Positions 12,025 to 22,984 of a stretch of 64,000 bases of DNA are shown piece after piece. Every line of letters starts with the position of its first letter. Position 1 is the stretch's first letter. The notes beneath the pieces were generated by a model. The model saw only the letters and a list, made by a program, of their open reading frames with translations, was not told the origin of the DNA and ran no database searches. The stretch spans positions 62,001-126,000 of the forward strand of contig JAJOHG010000050.1 in the NCBI GenBank assembly GCA_021029095.1, written 5' to 3'. Source of the stretch: Phellopilus nigrolimitatus (Eukaryota; Basidiomycota; Agaricomycetes; Hymenochaetales; Hymenochaetaceae). A program made the translations under genes and the position numbers.

Positions 12025-12565
12025 CTGGTACTGGTGCAGCAGCGGGAGTGAACTCGTCGAGTGGGACCTCGCGCACGGCACTGTCCTCGTGAGTCCCAAC
12101 GATCTCATTCCACCTGGTTGATGTCGCTGAACATGAAAATTATCGCAGCGCACGCTCAACTCGCAGGGCGGCGCGATATGGAGCATGGCCGCGAATCCCG
12201 CGAGCACGGCGCTTGCGCTCGGGTGCGAGGACGGGTGCGTGCGCATGCTCGACCTCGCAGGCGGCGAGCTCGCGCACGCCCGTCGCTTCGACCGCGTCAA
12301 GAGCCGCCTCCTCAGCATCGCATGGGGCCCGCCTGTTCCGCCTGTGGTTTCACGAAAAAAGGAGAAGACAGGGAGTGAAAGTAGCGACGACGACGACGAC
12401 GACGACGACGAGTGGACGGACTCGTGGCTCGTGACGGGCGGGTCGGACAGCAGTTTGCGGAAGTGGGACGCGAAGACGGGTCGCACGCTGGACAAGATGA
12501 CCATGGACAAGGCGCGCGGCGAGCGTACGCTCGTCTGGGCTGTCGGTATTCTGGCGTGCGTGCTC
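12025..12565 (+). pseudogene. Fragment of UTP4 (cirhin) WD40 protein
   Basis: Exons read GSELVEWDLAHGTVL, an intron from about 12091 to 12148 ending in GCAG, then TLNSQGGAIWSMAANP, GCEDGCVRMLDL, RRFDRVKSRLLSIAWGPP, a (GAC)n-encoded poly-Asp stretch, WLVTGGSDSSLRKWD and GERTLVWAVG. These are consecutive motifs of UTP4, a subunit of the t-UTP part of the small-subunit processome. The N-terminus and the whole C-terminal half are missing, and the frame ends in a stop just after an unspliced donor. Keeping the intron argues against retrocopying. Confidence 0.75.
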
Positions 12566-12589
12566 CTTTAACTTTTGCCTCTAAGCTTC

Positions 12590-13130
12590 AAATTTATTGG
12601 GAGCGAAGCTCCCGTTTACACGGATAGGGGGGCCCAAAAAACAGATCATGTGACTTTGCACAGGGTGGCTGTGTGCCCCCCCCCCCCCCCCCCCGTGAGA
12701 ACTGGCCGTAAATGGTGCATGCCTCCGAGGCATACAGCCGTCTCTCTTCTCTTTCTTTCCCTCCCTTCGATTCAACTTGAACTCCTAAGCCCAGCAAATA
12801 AATCCTGCACTTTTGCTTACCAAAAATATTATTTTAAAAAATTGGGGAGTGAATTACCACGGTAGGGTTCCCAAAATCCTATCACGTGACCAGCTGCATG
12901 AGGCTCCCCCGTGAGAACTGCTTATGATGCTGCAGGCCGCTGCATGTGCTTGCTTCCTCTCTCCTCTTCCTTTCATCCTTCCACACTTCAACTCTTGATC
13001 TTAGCAAATAAATTTTGCACTCTGCTTACAAAATTAATTCAGTTCTGGTAAGAAAAAAACTGGACTTACCGGCCTCCCTAAAGCACATCACGTGACCAGG
13101 GAACTTTACGTGAGAACTTTGCTCTGGGCC
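12590..13130. repeat. Diverged ~205-235-bp tandem repeat with C19 tract
   Basis: Three imperfect copies share the same landmarks: a CACGTGAC or ATGTGAC motif near 12646, 12883 and 13091, then CGTGAGAACT about 25-50 bases later. A CTTCCTCTC-type pyrimidine stretch and AGCAAATAAAT...TGCAC follow. The third copy is truncated. Copy one contains a 19-base poly-C run (12676-12694). No gene is visible. CACGTG is an E-box-type sequence, so the array may once have been a promoter. Confidence 0.75.
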
Positions 13131-14933
13131 ATCTCTACACGTTGAAGTATACAAAAGCTGACATTACTAGTGGAAATTTTTAACCATTACTTCCAGTTAC
13201 ACTACACTGAAAATATTAAAGCAATGGTAATAGAAGACTAAAATAAAAGAGCTCAGAATAAGCCTTAGTCACACACGCTTCGCTCCCTGGCACAATAGTC
13301 CCTTCTCCGAACACGACATCACGGGATATTAAAGATCTTTACCTCGAGCTCTCAAAAGATGTGATGAGATATTTTAAGGTGCGTGATTCCTCATTCAATT
13401 AAATATGAAATTGACAGTATAATAATAGCACCGTAACCGTAATATCCACCTCGTTATTGATGGCTGGACTGCCCCTATTGTTGCGTCGTATCTAGGTGTT
13501 GTAGTGGTTTGGTACGACTCAGGAAAGATTCACCGTGCAATCTTAGAATTCATACGGTACGTATCGACCATTTTTCCCTTTAGTTAGTATTCTTAGTAAT
13601 ATAGATGACTTCTGTTGCAGGCTCACGCAAAATCACACTGGAAAATATCTTTCTTCTGTGCTCGTCGCATGCCTGAAGCGATTTGGACTCGAAAGACATG
13701 TGAGTGTTAAAAGGAATCCATCAGACAAACGCTGCTCTCGCTGGCAATTGTCTCAGGATGCTCATTTCTTTTGTTAGCTGCATCTACTCAATATGGATAA
13801 CGCCGGGAACTGCAATACAACTGCTTCCGAGACAGCCGCTCTCATCCCCTCTTTTCGTGGTTTGAAATCTCGTCTTCGCTGTTTTGCACGCATCCTTAAT
13901 TTGATTGCGAAGGTATTTTTTTTTGTATTATGCAATTATTAGTAGAACTAACTGTTTCTTACTTTCTCAGGCTGTTCTTCAGCTATTCTCGAAGCCCCCG
14001 AGAGCAAAAAAAGCAATCAAAATTGGCCCAGGCACCGGAAACACACAAAGTAGCACCCAACCATTACCCACTGAGTTTGTGCTTGAGCATGGAGATCTGC
14101 TTTCGACCGAGGAAGAGGAACTTGCTGAGGTTTCTCGTGAGGATGAGACAGGATGGACAGGACTCACATGACAGCTACGTAGTTGGTAACATACGTGACC
14201 GGGCAATGGCGAGCATGCGAGAGCGAGGGGTTTTCGTTACTTCAGATGAAGAAAAAACCGCACAAGCTGTACTTCCGAAGGTAAGCAATCCTGTATATAT
14301 CAAATTATGCACGTACTCACCACTGCTTTTTATGTGTCGCAGATTTCGGGCTTAGCAAAAAAAGTGCACGATTCCGGGACACTGAAGGAAAGGTTCGATA
14401 ACCTTGTTGAAGCAAACCGAGAGTTCAGTGGGCACAAGCGTACTCTTGATCGACGAGTTTCAACACGCTGGAAGTCTGAGTTTGCGTGCATCGAAGCTCA
14501 TTTTTTCTTTCGGACTGTAATTGAACAGCTCACTGGAACTGCAGCAAATAAGCTCCAGTCTTTCAGACTGAATGACAGACAATGGTTCCTTGCTCAGCAC
14601 CTCTGCGATGTTCTTGCTGTATTTTTTTTTTTTTTTTTGCCCATCAAGAGTTTCTGACTGATTTAATTTCAGATCTTTGATGGGCCGACAAAGCTATTCT
14701 CAAAAGCCGAAGTACCGCTTATTGCGGACACTATCCCAATGCTAACCAAGGTTCATAATGCACTCAAGAGAGTCTGCGCAGCAGATGATGTACCTGCTAT
14801 TGTTCGTGTTGCAGCACATGCCGGGGAACTTCTTTGCGAAAAGTATTCTGCTCTCACGGATGAATGTGAAGCCTATCACATTGTCATTGGTATGTATGTT
14901 CAATATTTATGTTTATATCTTTTCTCGCAACGT

Positions 14934-15037
14934 GGCTCACCCTTCATGTATTCGAGCGGGCAGTCGAGAAGGATGATGTGCGGGCGCGTGATGTGGTGGC
15001 GCATCTTCGGGTGCGTGACGTCCTTGATGAGCACACC
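14934..15037 (-). pseudogene. CCT3 (TRiC gamma) fragment, part B
   Basis: The minus frame encodes GVLIKDVTHPKMRHHI followed by IILLDCPLEYMKGE. This is the hallmark KD-THPKMRR and LLDCPLEYKKGES block of chaperonin subunit CCT gamma. It is separated from its upstream part (15480-15825) by the cyclase fragment. The separation shows that the cyclase piece lies inside the CCT3 piece, or that both were stitched together. Confidence 0.8.
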
Positions 15038-15475
15038 AGGACGCACATAGATGCTCCGTACCACTTCTTCGAGGACCGAAAAACTCTCGACGAGCTTGAC
15101 CTGTCTTCACGCGTGATGCGGCGGCAGATATTCGGTGCGGGTCTTCCTTGATGGGCACTCCAGGTCGCACTCTGTACCACTTCTTCGAGGACAAAAAGAC
15201 TGTCAACGAGCTTGACCTATCTTCGTTCGTTGGACCCGCCGTCGTAGTCGACTTGCACTCCAATGGGCACGCGAGCGAATCTCTTGGGACGACCTCGTTC
15301 GCGCAAATGTCGCCTCTCTCGTCGAGAACTGCCACATTCTGTGCGTGCGCATCGGCTGGTCAAGGTGCTGGAAGGTTCCGATGGATGTAGACCATCCGTT
15401 CGTCGACAGAAAGGTGGCGAAGAAGCTCGCGGAGATGGGTGTTCGCGTACTTGGAGTGGACACCGGACACTGACG
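15031..15475 (+). pseudogene. Cyclase-family (PF04199-like) fragment with partial duplication
   Basis: The plus strand reads HTRTHIDAPYHFFEDRKT then DELDLSS. A second copy of this block continues as NELDLSSFVGPAVVVDL, and a different frame gives GWSRCWKVP, HPFVDRKVAKKLAEMGVRV and LGVDTGH. These are motifs of the metal-dependent cyclase/kynurenine-formamidase-like family (HxGTHxDAPxHF motif). The first copy keeps the metal-binding HTxTHxDAPxH pattern with Gly replaced by Arg; the second has lost it. Two or more frameshifts make it non-functional. Confidence 0.75.
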
Positions 15476-15479
15476 AGCT

Positions 15480-15825
15480 CTCACGAGTTTTCGATCTTGC
15501 TGTCCGGTGCTTTCTCAATGCACACTTGATGTCGACAGTTTTCGGCGCACCGGTGTTGTCGCTCTGCACGACGGTGCGGACGGCCTGCAGAGCCAGGCTG
15601 CACATGAGCTCGGTCCAACGCACGACAAACTTGGTCCCGATGGAGGTCTTAATGAGCGCGAGCATGTCGTCGTCACTCGCAGTGTCGATGGGGATCGAGA
15701 TGCGGTCGATGACGTCAAGCGCGGCGGACAGGGCCTTATTGAAGGCGGAGATGATAACTACGGGGTGTATGCTGTGTTCGAGCTGCGGGAGGGATTGTGC
15801 AAGGATTTCGCCGGCGGGTCTTGAT
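15480..15825 (-). pseudogene. CCT3 (TRiC gamma) fragment, part A
   Basis: The minus frame encodes AGEILAQSLPQLEHSIHPV, VIISAFNKAL, DMLALIKTSIGTKFV, RWTELMCSLALQAVRTV and KTVDIK. These are consecutive CCT gamma segments preceding part B in the normal gene. After DIK the frame breaks (a 1-nt shift then CIEKAPDSKIENS and a stop). The segment sits antisense to the host hAT transposase inside its intron. Confidence 0.85.
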
Positions 15826-16532
15826 TCTTTCCATGCTCGTATTCTGAAACTTTGCTTTGCTAGTCATGTCTCCCGACAAGAAGCTTGCTTGGTTTATCAA
15901 GCAAGGCTTTTCTATAGATGCTATACAGGAGATTCGAAACCTCGTTATTCTACACTGGGAAGAGTCATACAAGATGTTTCGGACACAAAATGGACCGGAT
16001 ATACCGTCCGTTGTTGCAGGTTCGGCTCAGATTTCAGTAAGAGCCGTTTTCTTTTTTCATTGCTACTGTTCTAATCTTTATTTCCAGCGCGGCTCACGGT
16101 GGTTGGACCCTATCGAGCCTATTGAGAATGAGACAGACGTTGACGCTATTTATACCTACCTTAATGATCCGCCGGTGTCTTCGAAGTACGTAGAATCTGT
16201 TGGCGGTTTGATGATGTATTGGCATCTGCATGAACGGCACTCCCCAAGTGTTTCGCGGATGGGATCGGACTACTGCTCTGCACCCGGTAAGTGCTTCGGC
16301 ATCATTATTACATGTCTATGAGTACTGAAAAAGAAAATCAGCGTCGTCTGTGGATGCCGAGCGTGCATTCTCCAAGGGCCGCCGTGACATCAACTTCATG
16401 CAACATAACATGTCTTCTCAAACTTTTAAGGCTCGAATGGCCGTTGGCTCATGGGATGGAACACCTCTATTCCCAGCTGTGGATAATGCTATTGATATAT
16501 TGGAGGAGAAGATTCCGCATAATCCATCTTGA

Positions 16533-18083
16533 AAGGGATGATAACAATGATCTTATTTTAATGTTTTATAATGATATTTGTACAAATTGTAAATAAATGA
16601 CTAGTCCCACCCGAAGCTTCGCACCACCAAGCGGTTAAGCATCGATCAGAGACATTTCAAGGCATCATTTTGTTGACCAACGACAAGTATCGACCACGCT
16701 CTCGTGGGTTCTTCGTCGAGCGGCCGGGACAGAGACGACACGCTGGCAGATTTGTAAGCATCCGCGGATGATCTGCGTATCCGCAGATGTCGACGAGAGA
16801 CGTTGGTAGATATGATATGTAAGCTAAACGTTGCTTTCAAGTACCCACCTTCCTAAAAAGGTATCCGCCAAATCGCTGGTTGAGATCGACATCGACCCGA
16901 CGCAATGGATGACTTTTCTACCGCATTGGCAACAACTCGAGTTCCACAGAATTGAGACGGGTTCGTGTCCCGCGTCAGAGAAGCGCATGCACGAGCGGCG
17001 CGGGGAAAGGGCAAAGCCGAGAAGCCGAGCGTGTATGGGACGTGGGAAAGAAAAAAGGACCCTGGTGTTCAGCAAGGGACACGAGGGCTGTACGCTGAGG
17101 TAAGCGGTCGGCGGGGCCGTATTCGTGGGAATCGTGAATTGAGTTTTGCACCCGCATTGAGGCCCTAGGACAGCGTACCTTTCTTTTGCCACTGGCAAGT
17201 TGTAACAAACGAGCACTCTCGATTTCCTTCGATTATCCAGTTTGATGGAATTTATTCTCGATTCACAATCAACTTTGTGACGTTTCAGCTACTGGTATCT
17301 TGTTTTCCATTGGCAGGGGCAACGATCAAGAGACCGCATATCGCCACGAGCGCCCAAGCCATTCAACAGCGGTCGCTCAAACTCATTGTATCCGCACGAT
17401 CTACGATATCTTTACGAAATACTGCTACCTGGGAGTGTGATTCCCTACTAAGAAGATTTGGAGGGCTTCAGGCGGATGGATTGGCTTCGATGTGAGTGGT
17501 CCACTTTGTGTTCGTCACCTTAGTCGATCGGACTCGATCCCTCCGATCTCCTCTCTGTTTGAATTCCTCCGCATATATTTTTTGCCCCATGATTTTCTTC
17601 TTACTATTTCGATGCCAGAATATATATATTACCAATCCGAGCAATACAATTGAACCTTCTGGGAGTTTGCAGCACGGTTTGTCTTTCATCATCACGTCTT
17701 CAAGTGGATTCACTGGATGTGTGAGATATGACTATCTGCAGAACCCCAGAAGTGTCTTATGGCGATTCGCTCTTGATGTTTTATTTTATTTTATTTTTAT
17801 ACTCGAAGAAACGTTATGTGGGACAGAAAGGGTCTTTTTCCCCTGAGGGAGAAAAGATTATTCTAATCCCCTATATGACGCCTTTCATCCAGTATTTCCA
17901 AGCTCGCGTACATTTACTCTCAGCTTTCCAGCCATTTGAAATCTGTTCACGGGTAAAAGAGAGATTCCCGGAATGTAGGTGAAATAGCCGTGTGACTCGC
18001 CATGAACAAAGACCCGTTTCTCATGGGTCCTGGCGTGTCCGGGTGGAGAATTTTTGCTTTTTCTGTACATACTCATGGGTCTT
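16533..18083. other. Intergenic, no gene recognised
   Basis: This region is downstream of hAT. A small inverted motif, ATCCGCGGAT plus ATCCGCAGAT, lies at 16759-16790. The frames at 16831-17103 and 17277-17495 show no recognisable domain. 17500-18000 is AT-rich and looks non-coding. Confidence 0.45.
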
Positions 18084-19156
18084 TCAGATCATATGAAACG
18101 AATAAGTTGTCTGAGCAGATAGGAGGAAGGAAGGAAGGACTCACCGAGTGCACGCCATCAGCGCCATTACGACTATGGTTCACGTAGCCTTCTTCGTTTG
18201 CATGGGAGATGAAAATGACGATAGCACGCCCGACCTTCTTGTCCTTGACGACATCCTGGATGCGACGGTTCATCTCTGTTGTGACCGTCTCGTTTGCCAT
18301 GTTGAATCGGATGAAGGCGACATTAAGCTGGATGCCCAAACATCAGTGTCGGAACATGAATTGAGTAAGAAGACCAAAAACTCACATTAGCCTTCTTCAC
18401 CGAGAAGTAGGAGGAAAACATTGCTTCTAGGCCGGTGCTGATCCAGTCAAAGTCTATTTCGTCATCATCAAGACATAGTGTGATGATCGTTAATGGCTCC
18501 GTGTTTATCCCGACTGTCGCATAGCGAACCTGCGAGGCCGAGACGGTCCACTGGATCAAAGATCAGAACGTAACGATGTTGGATGAGAATTCATAGCAAT
18601 GGACGTACCAGGTACCGTACCGGGTACGCTGACTTGCTGTCGGCGGTCGCATCCTTCTTTTTCTTCCAACATTTGGGGCATGTGAATGGAAGAGCGGGGT
18701 CGTCCCCGTCATTTGGCAGGATGCAGATCTTGCAGTGAGCAAGCACGCAGCCCGCCGTATCACAGAGCCTAAGGTCTCCCCCATCATGGCATCGTGCACA
18801 ATATTGGGGGCGACTACTCTGTCAGACCATGCCTTCGTCTTCTATAGGGAGTAAAAAGACTTACGCCGTCGGTATACGACTCCTCCGCTTTGGAGGAATT
18901 CGCCTTACGCTTTCTGGTCAACGGCGATGTCAAAGATGGCGGCGGGTTTGTTGCCGATTTCGATTGCGAGCTCCGCGTCTTCTTCCTTCGACCGTCCGTG
19001 TTCATGCAAGCAGGATTGGTTCCTGTCGGGTAACGGATTGGCACCAGTGAGTAGCCAGATATTGTAATCACAGCGGAAAACGAGCTTACATTTCACCACC
19101 AGAGATCTTGAACCGGTTGACTTTTTCGCCGTTTGCTTGTTAGCCCTTTGTGCCAT
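18084..19156 (-). CDS. PHD-like Cys/His-rich protein, orphan family
   Basis: The minus strand gives a basic N-terminal region (RRKKTRSSQSKS, LTRKRK). A zinc-binding cluster follows: CARCHDG, LCDTAGC, LAHCKIC and CPKCWKKKKD, close to a C4HC3 PHD pattern. After an intron at about 18560-18610, the C-terminal half reads WTVSASQVRYATVG, LDDDEIDFDW, RIQDVVKDKKVG and AIVIFISHANEEG. The end is TGA 18084-18086. Many Agaricomycetes carry multi-copy proteins with a PHD-like cluster plus a C-terminal domain, but I cannot name the function. Joining the ATG at 19156 to exon two needs a frame adjustment, so either the ATG at 19005 is the start or the copy is broken. The C-terminus looks shorter than I remember for relatives. 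Confidence 0.5.
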
Positions 19157-19399
19157 CGCTAAATATGTGTAACGATGAAGGCGAATGTGAGGGCGACGTG
19201 AGGGCGTTCGCGACGGCCGTGAATGGAACGATCACGTGCTCGTGTAAAGGTTTTTTTCCTCCCTTTTTCTCTCCAACTACCACCAACCTGAGCAGGGCGA
19301 AACGGCATCAAGTCTCGAATCATGCCTTAGGTATGCCGGTGCTCGCATCGTATACTGCTGTTCTGCTCGCGCGGTGATGGGCTCGCTTGATTCTACCTT

Positions 19400-21526
19400 A
19401 CAGTCATGTATTTCGCGGAGCATGGGCTGCTTTTATCTTCTCTTTTATCCTCGCATCTTTCAACCCCTCCTCGCCGTCTACGACATAACTAACCGAACTA
19501 CTCGAGTCGACAATGGACACAGATGTCCATCTCGACACCTCCTGGTGCCCGGTCTGTGACTGCCTTATCATGCCTTAGAGGTACACCGTCCCCATCGATC
19601 CGCCGCCTCAACAGACCACGCTCGTGACCAGCAAGCTCACCGGCCGCACACATGGCGGCGGTCTGCTCCACGGCACAGGACGCGTGCTCCCCGGCGGTGG
19701 TCTCCGTCCCACCGCATGCAACAAGCAGCACGTCGCGCAGAAAACTGTCATCCAAAAGCAGCCCACCGCGACCGTCCGCACGCTCATGGTCATCGACCAG
19801 TCCCGGACACCGCTCTACTGCAACGACGCGTGTCACAGGAAGGACCTCGAGTGATCCTGGCCCGTGCCGATGCCCAGTGCGCGCGAGATCTTCGAACGTG
19901 ACTCGAGCTCCGATCGCCTGAAATCAGCAGAGTCGGCGCGTCTTGCTACAAAGACAAAATCCCATGGAAAGGAGAAGCACGTCAGCATCAGCGCGCGTTC
20001 TGCTCAGCTCAACCCGGCCCGCGCATCCCCGCCTCCGCCTAGCCCTGTTCTTCCCCCTGTCCCGCCCAACTCGTGGCGCGTGCCGAAACTTACGGGATCT
20101 TCGTACGCTCGACCTGGGCGCGGTCACGCTCCGCCTCGCTTGCTCCGAATCAGACACGAGCTCGAGCGCAACCGGCACGAGCTGCACTACGAGCGCCAGC
20201 GCCGAGGAAAGGAGCCCTGGGGAAGAGCAATCCGATGGCTTGTCAAATTTGTATACGGACTCCGCGCCCCCGCCGCTCCCCCCGCTGCCTTTGCATCCGC
20301 ATCGTGCATTCGCGCTTGCATCTGCACCCCCGATCTCGAATACATCAGCAGATAAGCGCTCGCTTTTCGAGGGCGGAATCCTGATGGCCGCAAGACGTTT
20401 ACAAGCGGTCATCCGCTCGGGCGCGGCGGACTGCGAGCCGGCGTAGGAGGAGAGGAGGCTACGGGAGGAGCAGATGAAGGAGGAGGAGCGTAGGCGAGCG
20501 TGGGATCTCACGGGCGAGGCAGAGAGAGAAGCTCGCGCGAACAGGAGGGCCGGGAAGGTGGAAGCGAAACCCGAGGAGGTGGAGACAATCGACCCGGCTC
20601 GCTGGAGCGATCTGGTCTACAACTACGGCGGAAACTCGAATCCCAGCGCGCCTGCGGGCGTCGACCCAACGTCGGCCCTCGACTGGCGCCGCCTCCGACC
20701 CACAGATAAATGAGACAACACAGCAAAGGTTCGCCGCCCGCTCGTTCGCGCGCTAGGCGCGCCGACCCGCACGCAAAGCGCGCTCGAGCTCTACGCGAAG
20801 TACCCACTCTTCGTGCGCGCGCCGTCGTCGTCCTCCACAAGCCCCTCACCGCCTATGAAGAGCAACGCGAGCCTCGCCACCAGCTACGCGCCCACGTTCG
20901 GCCTTGTCACCTCGACTTCGGCCTCGAAGTCCGCATCGATCAAGTCGGCAACTACATCAGTCAGCGGCAACGCGCACTCCGGGGCGAGTGCGCTCACCCT
21001 TCTCGGCGTCGACCCGGCACTGTATGCGAGCAAGAGACACGCGGCTCCCCGCCATGTGCTCGCGAAGGGGGTGGAGAGAAAACTACTCATGGCCGACGTC
21101 CTTTTGCGTCCTACCGTTAGTGCGAGCCTGCCCACGTCGAGGCGGCGTCCACATCACTGATGAGGCACAGCGGCAACGAGGCAAGCGTCAGCGGCCACAG
21201 CAGGTGGAGCGTGGGAACGTTGGGAAGTGTGCGCGAGGAGGGCGTCGAGGGAGAGGCGGAGGGGACGTGACACTACCCGGCCGAGAAGACGAGCGAAGAT
21301 GGTACGGGTACGAGCGTGACGAATGCGATCGCACGTTACTAGCGGCAGCTGGAAAGGACACAGAAGTCGGGGCGAGAGGAAGGAGACGAAGGGCAAGAGA
21401 GGGTGGAGATGAGCGCGCCGGAGAAGCGGGCGAGCATGGAGGGTATGCCACATTCCTTTCTCTTATGTTCTTTGATGATGCTGACACGAGGACACTTTTT
21501 GACTTGTAGCATGTAACCGGACCTAC
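19400..21526 (+). pseudogene. Degenerate copy of the Ecl1-like gene at 56-58 kb
   Basis: DNA similarity to 55945-57940 runs nearly end to end, about 86% over a ~100-nt stretch aligned by hand around 19921/56521. The frame opens with ATG at 19513 (MDTDVHLDTSWCPVCDC). It is interrupted by TAG where the other copy has Lys (IMPKRY) and by TGA after KDLE, with frameshifts further on. The last intron (GTATGCC...TTGTAG, about 21441-21510) is present as DNA, so this is not a retrocopy. Similarity stops just after the intron, where RPN6-like sequence starts. Confidence 0.85.
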
Positions 21527-21830
21527 TTCCTTCCTCTCCCCCAAGCTCACGCTCAAATACGCCGAGCTGCGCGAGATAGAGGCGCAATCTTGCGGACTTC
21601 AAGCAGGCACTGCGAGATTACCAGAACGGTCTGTTCCGCTCTTTCTCTCTGCTTTGCCGATACTGACTTCCCTTGCTATTACAGAGCTCTCGTCAGACTT
21701 AATGATTCTTACGTACGTAAAAGTGTACTTTCGTTGCACTGTTACACAGGTCAACCATCTCTCGCCGGTCTACCAGCACTTGCGTTTCTCAATCGTTATC
21801 TGCCTATCGTCGAACTATGTCCACCGAGCT
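21527..21830 (+). pseudogene. RPN6 (26S proteasome lid, PSMD11) fragment 1
   Basis: The plus frames encode KLTLKYAELREIEA, then after a frame change NLADFKQALRDYQNG. An apparent intron ends in TTACAG, and then come LSSDLMI and a degenerate LNRYLPIVEL block. The order matches the RPN6 segment LKYA-LREIEA / NLADFEKALRDY / HLAALYD / LLRIVEPYS. It follows the Ecl1-like copy directly and leads into the unknown-family repeat. Confidence 0.65.
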
Positions 21831-22784
21831 TTTGGTGAGACTCTCCAGTTATTATCAAAGTCAAGCTCGCGCTCGATGGGCTCGAAAGGCGGCGCGAAAA
21901 GTATATTGCCCATGCGTCGAAGACTGTCGCCGATGCGAAGGCACGCGGTGAAGCAATCCCATTGCGCGTCTTACGGCACTTCTCGAGATCATGCAGGCCT
22001 GACCATGTGCATGGTCGTCCGATATAAACTTCGTTGATATGGAAAGGTATTAAACAAGCGCGGTGCGACTCAGGCTTTCCTCGCACAGTTCATCGGGGAT
22101 GGATCCATCGGGCCGAAGCGCAGATTGAGCGTGAGAACACGCGCTACGAGTACGCACGTCTGTTTGGGAATCTCTCCTCACCGACTGGCTTCAAGATAAA
22201 TCAGCGCGCACCGATATATCCGTTCCTATCGAAGGCAAGAGTAGTCTGCTTCCAGATGGTTTTGAGAAGGTCAATAGGAGGGGGACGCTCGAGTAGAAGG
22301 AGAAGCTCGAGTCGCTCATCTTTGAAACGAAAGAGATTGTTGCCGGTGCTCTTCAGGCATACTTGAAGGGCCTCTTCTCGTTTGAGGCAAAGGAAGCGCT
22401 AGAAAGGCTGCGAAAACAGCTCAAGAAGGTCTTGGAGGACCTACGCAATCGTACGATCGAGTCGAATGCATGTCATCAAGTCCGTTCTTCAGTCTGATGT
22501 CCTTTCTGACGACAAGCAGGCGACGCTGAAGGACTTTCTGCGCAGGCCTACCATTGTGAAGGAGCTCGCGAGTACACTCAATATGCAGCTTTCGTCAATC
22601 AAGTCTTGGAGTTGGCGCAGGAAGGCGTGCTTCTCGAGCCTCGGCTCGATCTGAACGGCAAAACGCGTTTCTTCCTCGTCGCGGAAATCCTTACCTACCT
22701 ACTTATTCACTACCTTGGGATGATCTGGTCCATCGAACTCGAGGGCTGCTCCAGTCGAGCAGGGTCTGGAAGCTGCCTCCGCAG
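21800..22784 (+). pseudogene. Unknown Agaricomycete family, degenerate copy A
   Basis: This 1-kb tract is repeated, diverged, at 36225-37205. Composite reading of the two copies gives ETLQ-ITKVKLD, DISVPIEGKS, FETKEI, LERLRKQLKK, SVLQSD-LS-DKQAT, VKELAS-LNMQLS-IKSW and LNGKTRFFL. The last two blocks recall a large, uncharacterised Agaricomycete family with an LNGKYR-F core. Frameshifts and stops interrupt this copy several times. The function is unknown. Confidence 0.55.
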
Positions 22785-22975
22785 AGACAGCTGGAAAGGA
22801 CACAAGAGTCGGTACGAGAGGATTTAGGAGAGGAAGCGGATGAACATGTAGGGTACGCCGCATTGTTTTCCTCTTTCTTTCGTTGACAATGCTAACATGA
22901 CAACACTTTGACTTAGAACACGCAACTCGACCTATGACAATGTCGAAGAACCAGTCTACAATGCGAGATGGAAAT
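22785..22975 (+). pseudogene. Second partial copy of the Ecl1-like 3' segment
   Basis: CAGCTGGAAAGGACAC...AGTCGG also occurs near 21346, and GAGGAAGCGGATGAACATG matches 57850-57868. The region includes the equivalent of the last Ecl1-like intron and the following TATGACAATGTCGAAG/CCAGTCTACAATGC exon (compare 57951-57985). It joins a second RPN6 fragment, repeating the order seen at 21.3-21.8 kb. Confidence 0.7.
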
Positions 22976-22984
22976 AATGCTGTC

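Larger units (their letters stand above)
14890..15863. mobile_element. Oversized hAT intron carrying a chimera of captured gene fragments
   Basis: The donor GTATGTATG at 14890 and acceptor TTTGCTAG at 15863 rejoin the hAT frame exactly (IVI/VMSPDKK). Between them lie pieces of an antisense CCT3 gene and a sense cyclase gene. A ~122-bp segment spanning the CCT3/cyclase junction is duplicated in tandem (14988-15112 and 15113-about 15232). The other hAT introns are about 50-60 nt. Confidence 0.8.
13326..16532 (+). pseudogene. hAT-superfamily transposase, degenerate
   Basis: Exons in order read DIKDLYLELSKDVMRYFK, NIHLVIDGWTAPIVASYLGV (RNase H-like core start), LNMDNAGNCN, and SRLRCFARILNLIAK. 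Next come DRRVSTRWKSE, CEAYHIVI, VMSPDKKLAWFI, and the C-terminal hAT dimerisation region with APASSVDAERAFSKGRR and MSSQTFKARMAVGSW. The gene ends at TGA 16530-16532. Introns are short except one of 974 nt (14890-15863), which holds captured gene fragments. The usual His of the RC-AHILNL motif is Arg here. A poly-T tract near 14623 and the missing N-terminal BED finger also suggest decay. I did not find terminal repeats. The family is certain; activity is doubtful. Confidence 0.85.

Noticed and set aside
12676..12694. C19 run as a functional G-quadruplex
   Set aside because: A homopolymer within a decaying tandem repeat is more simply explained by slippage; other repeat units lack it.
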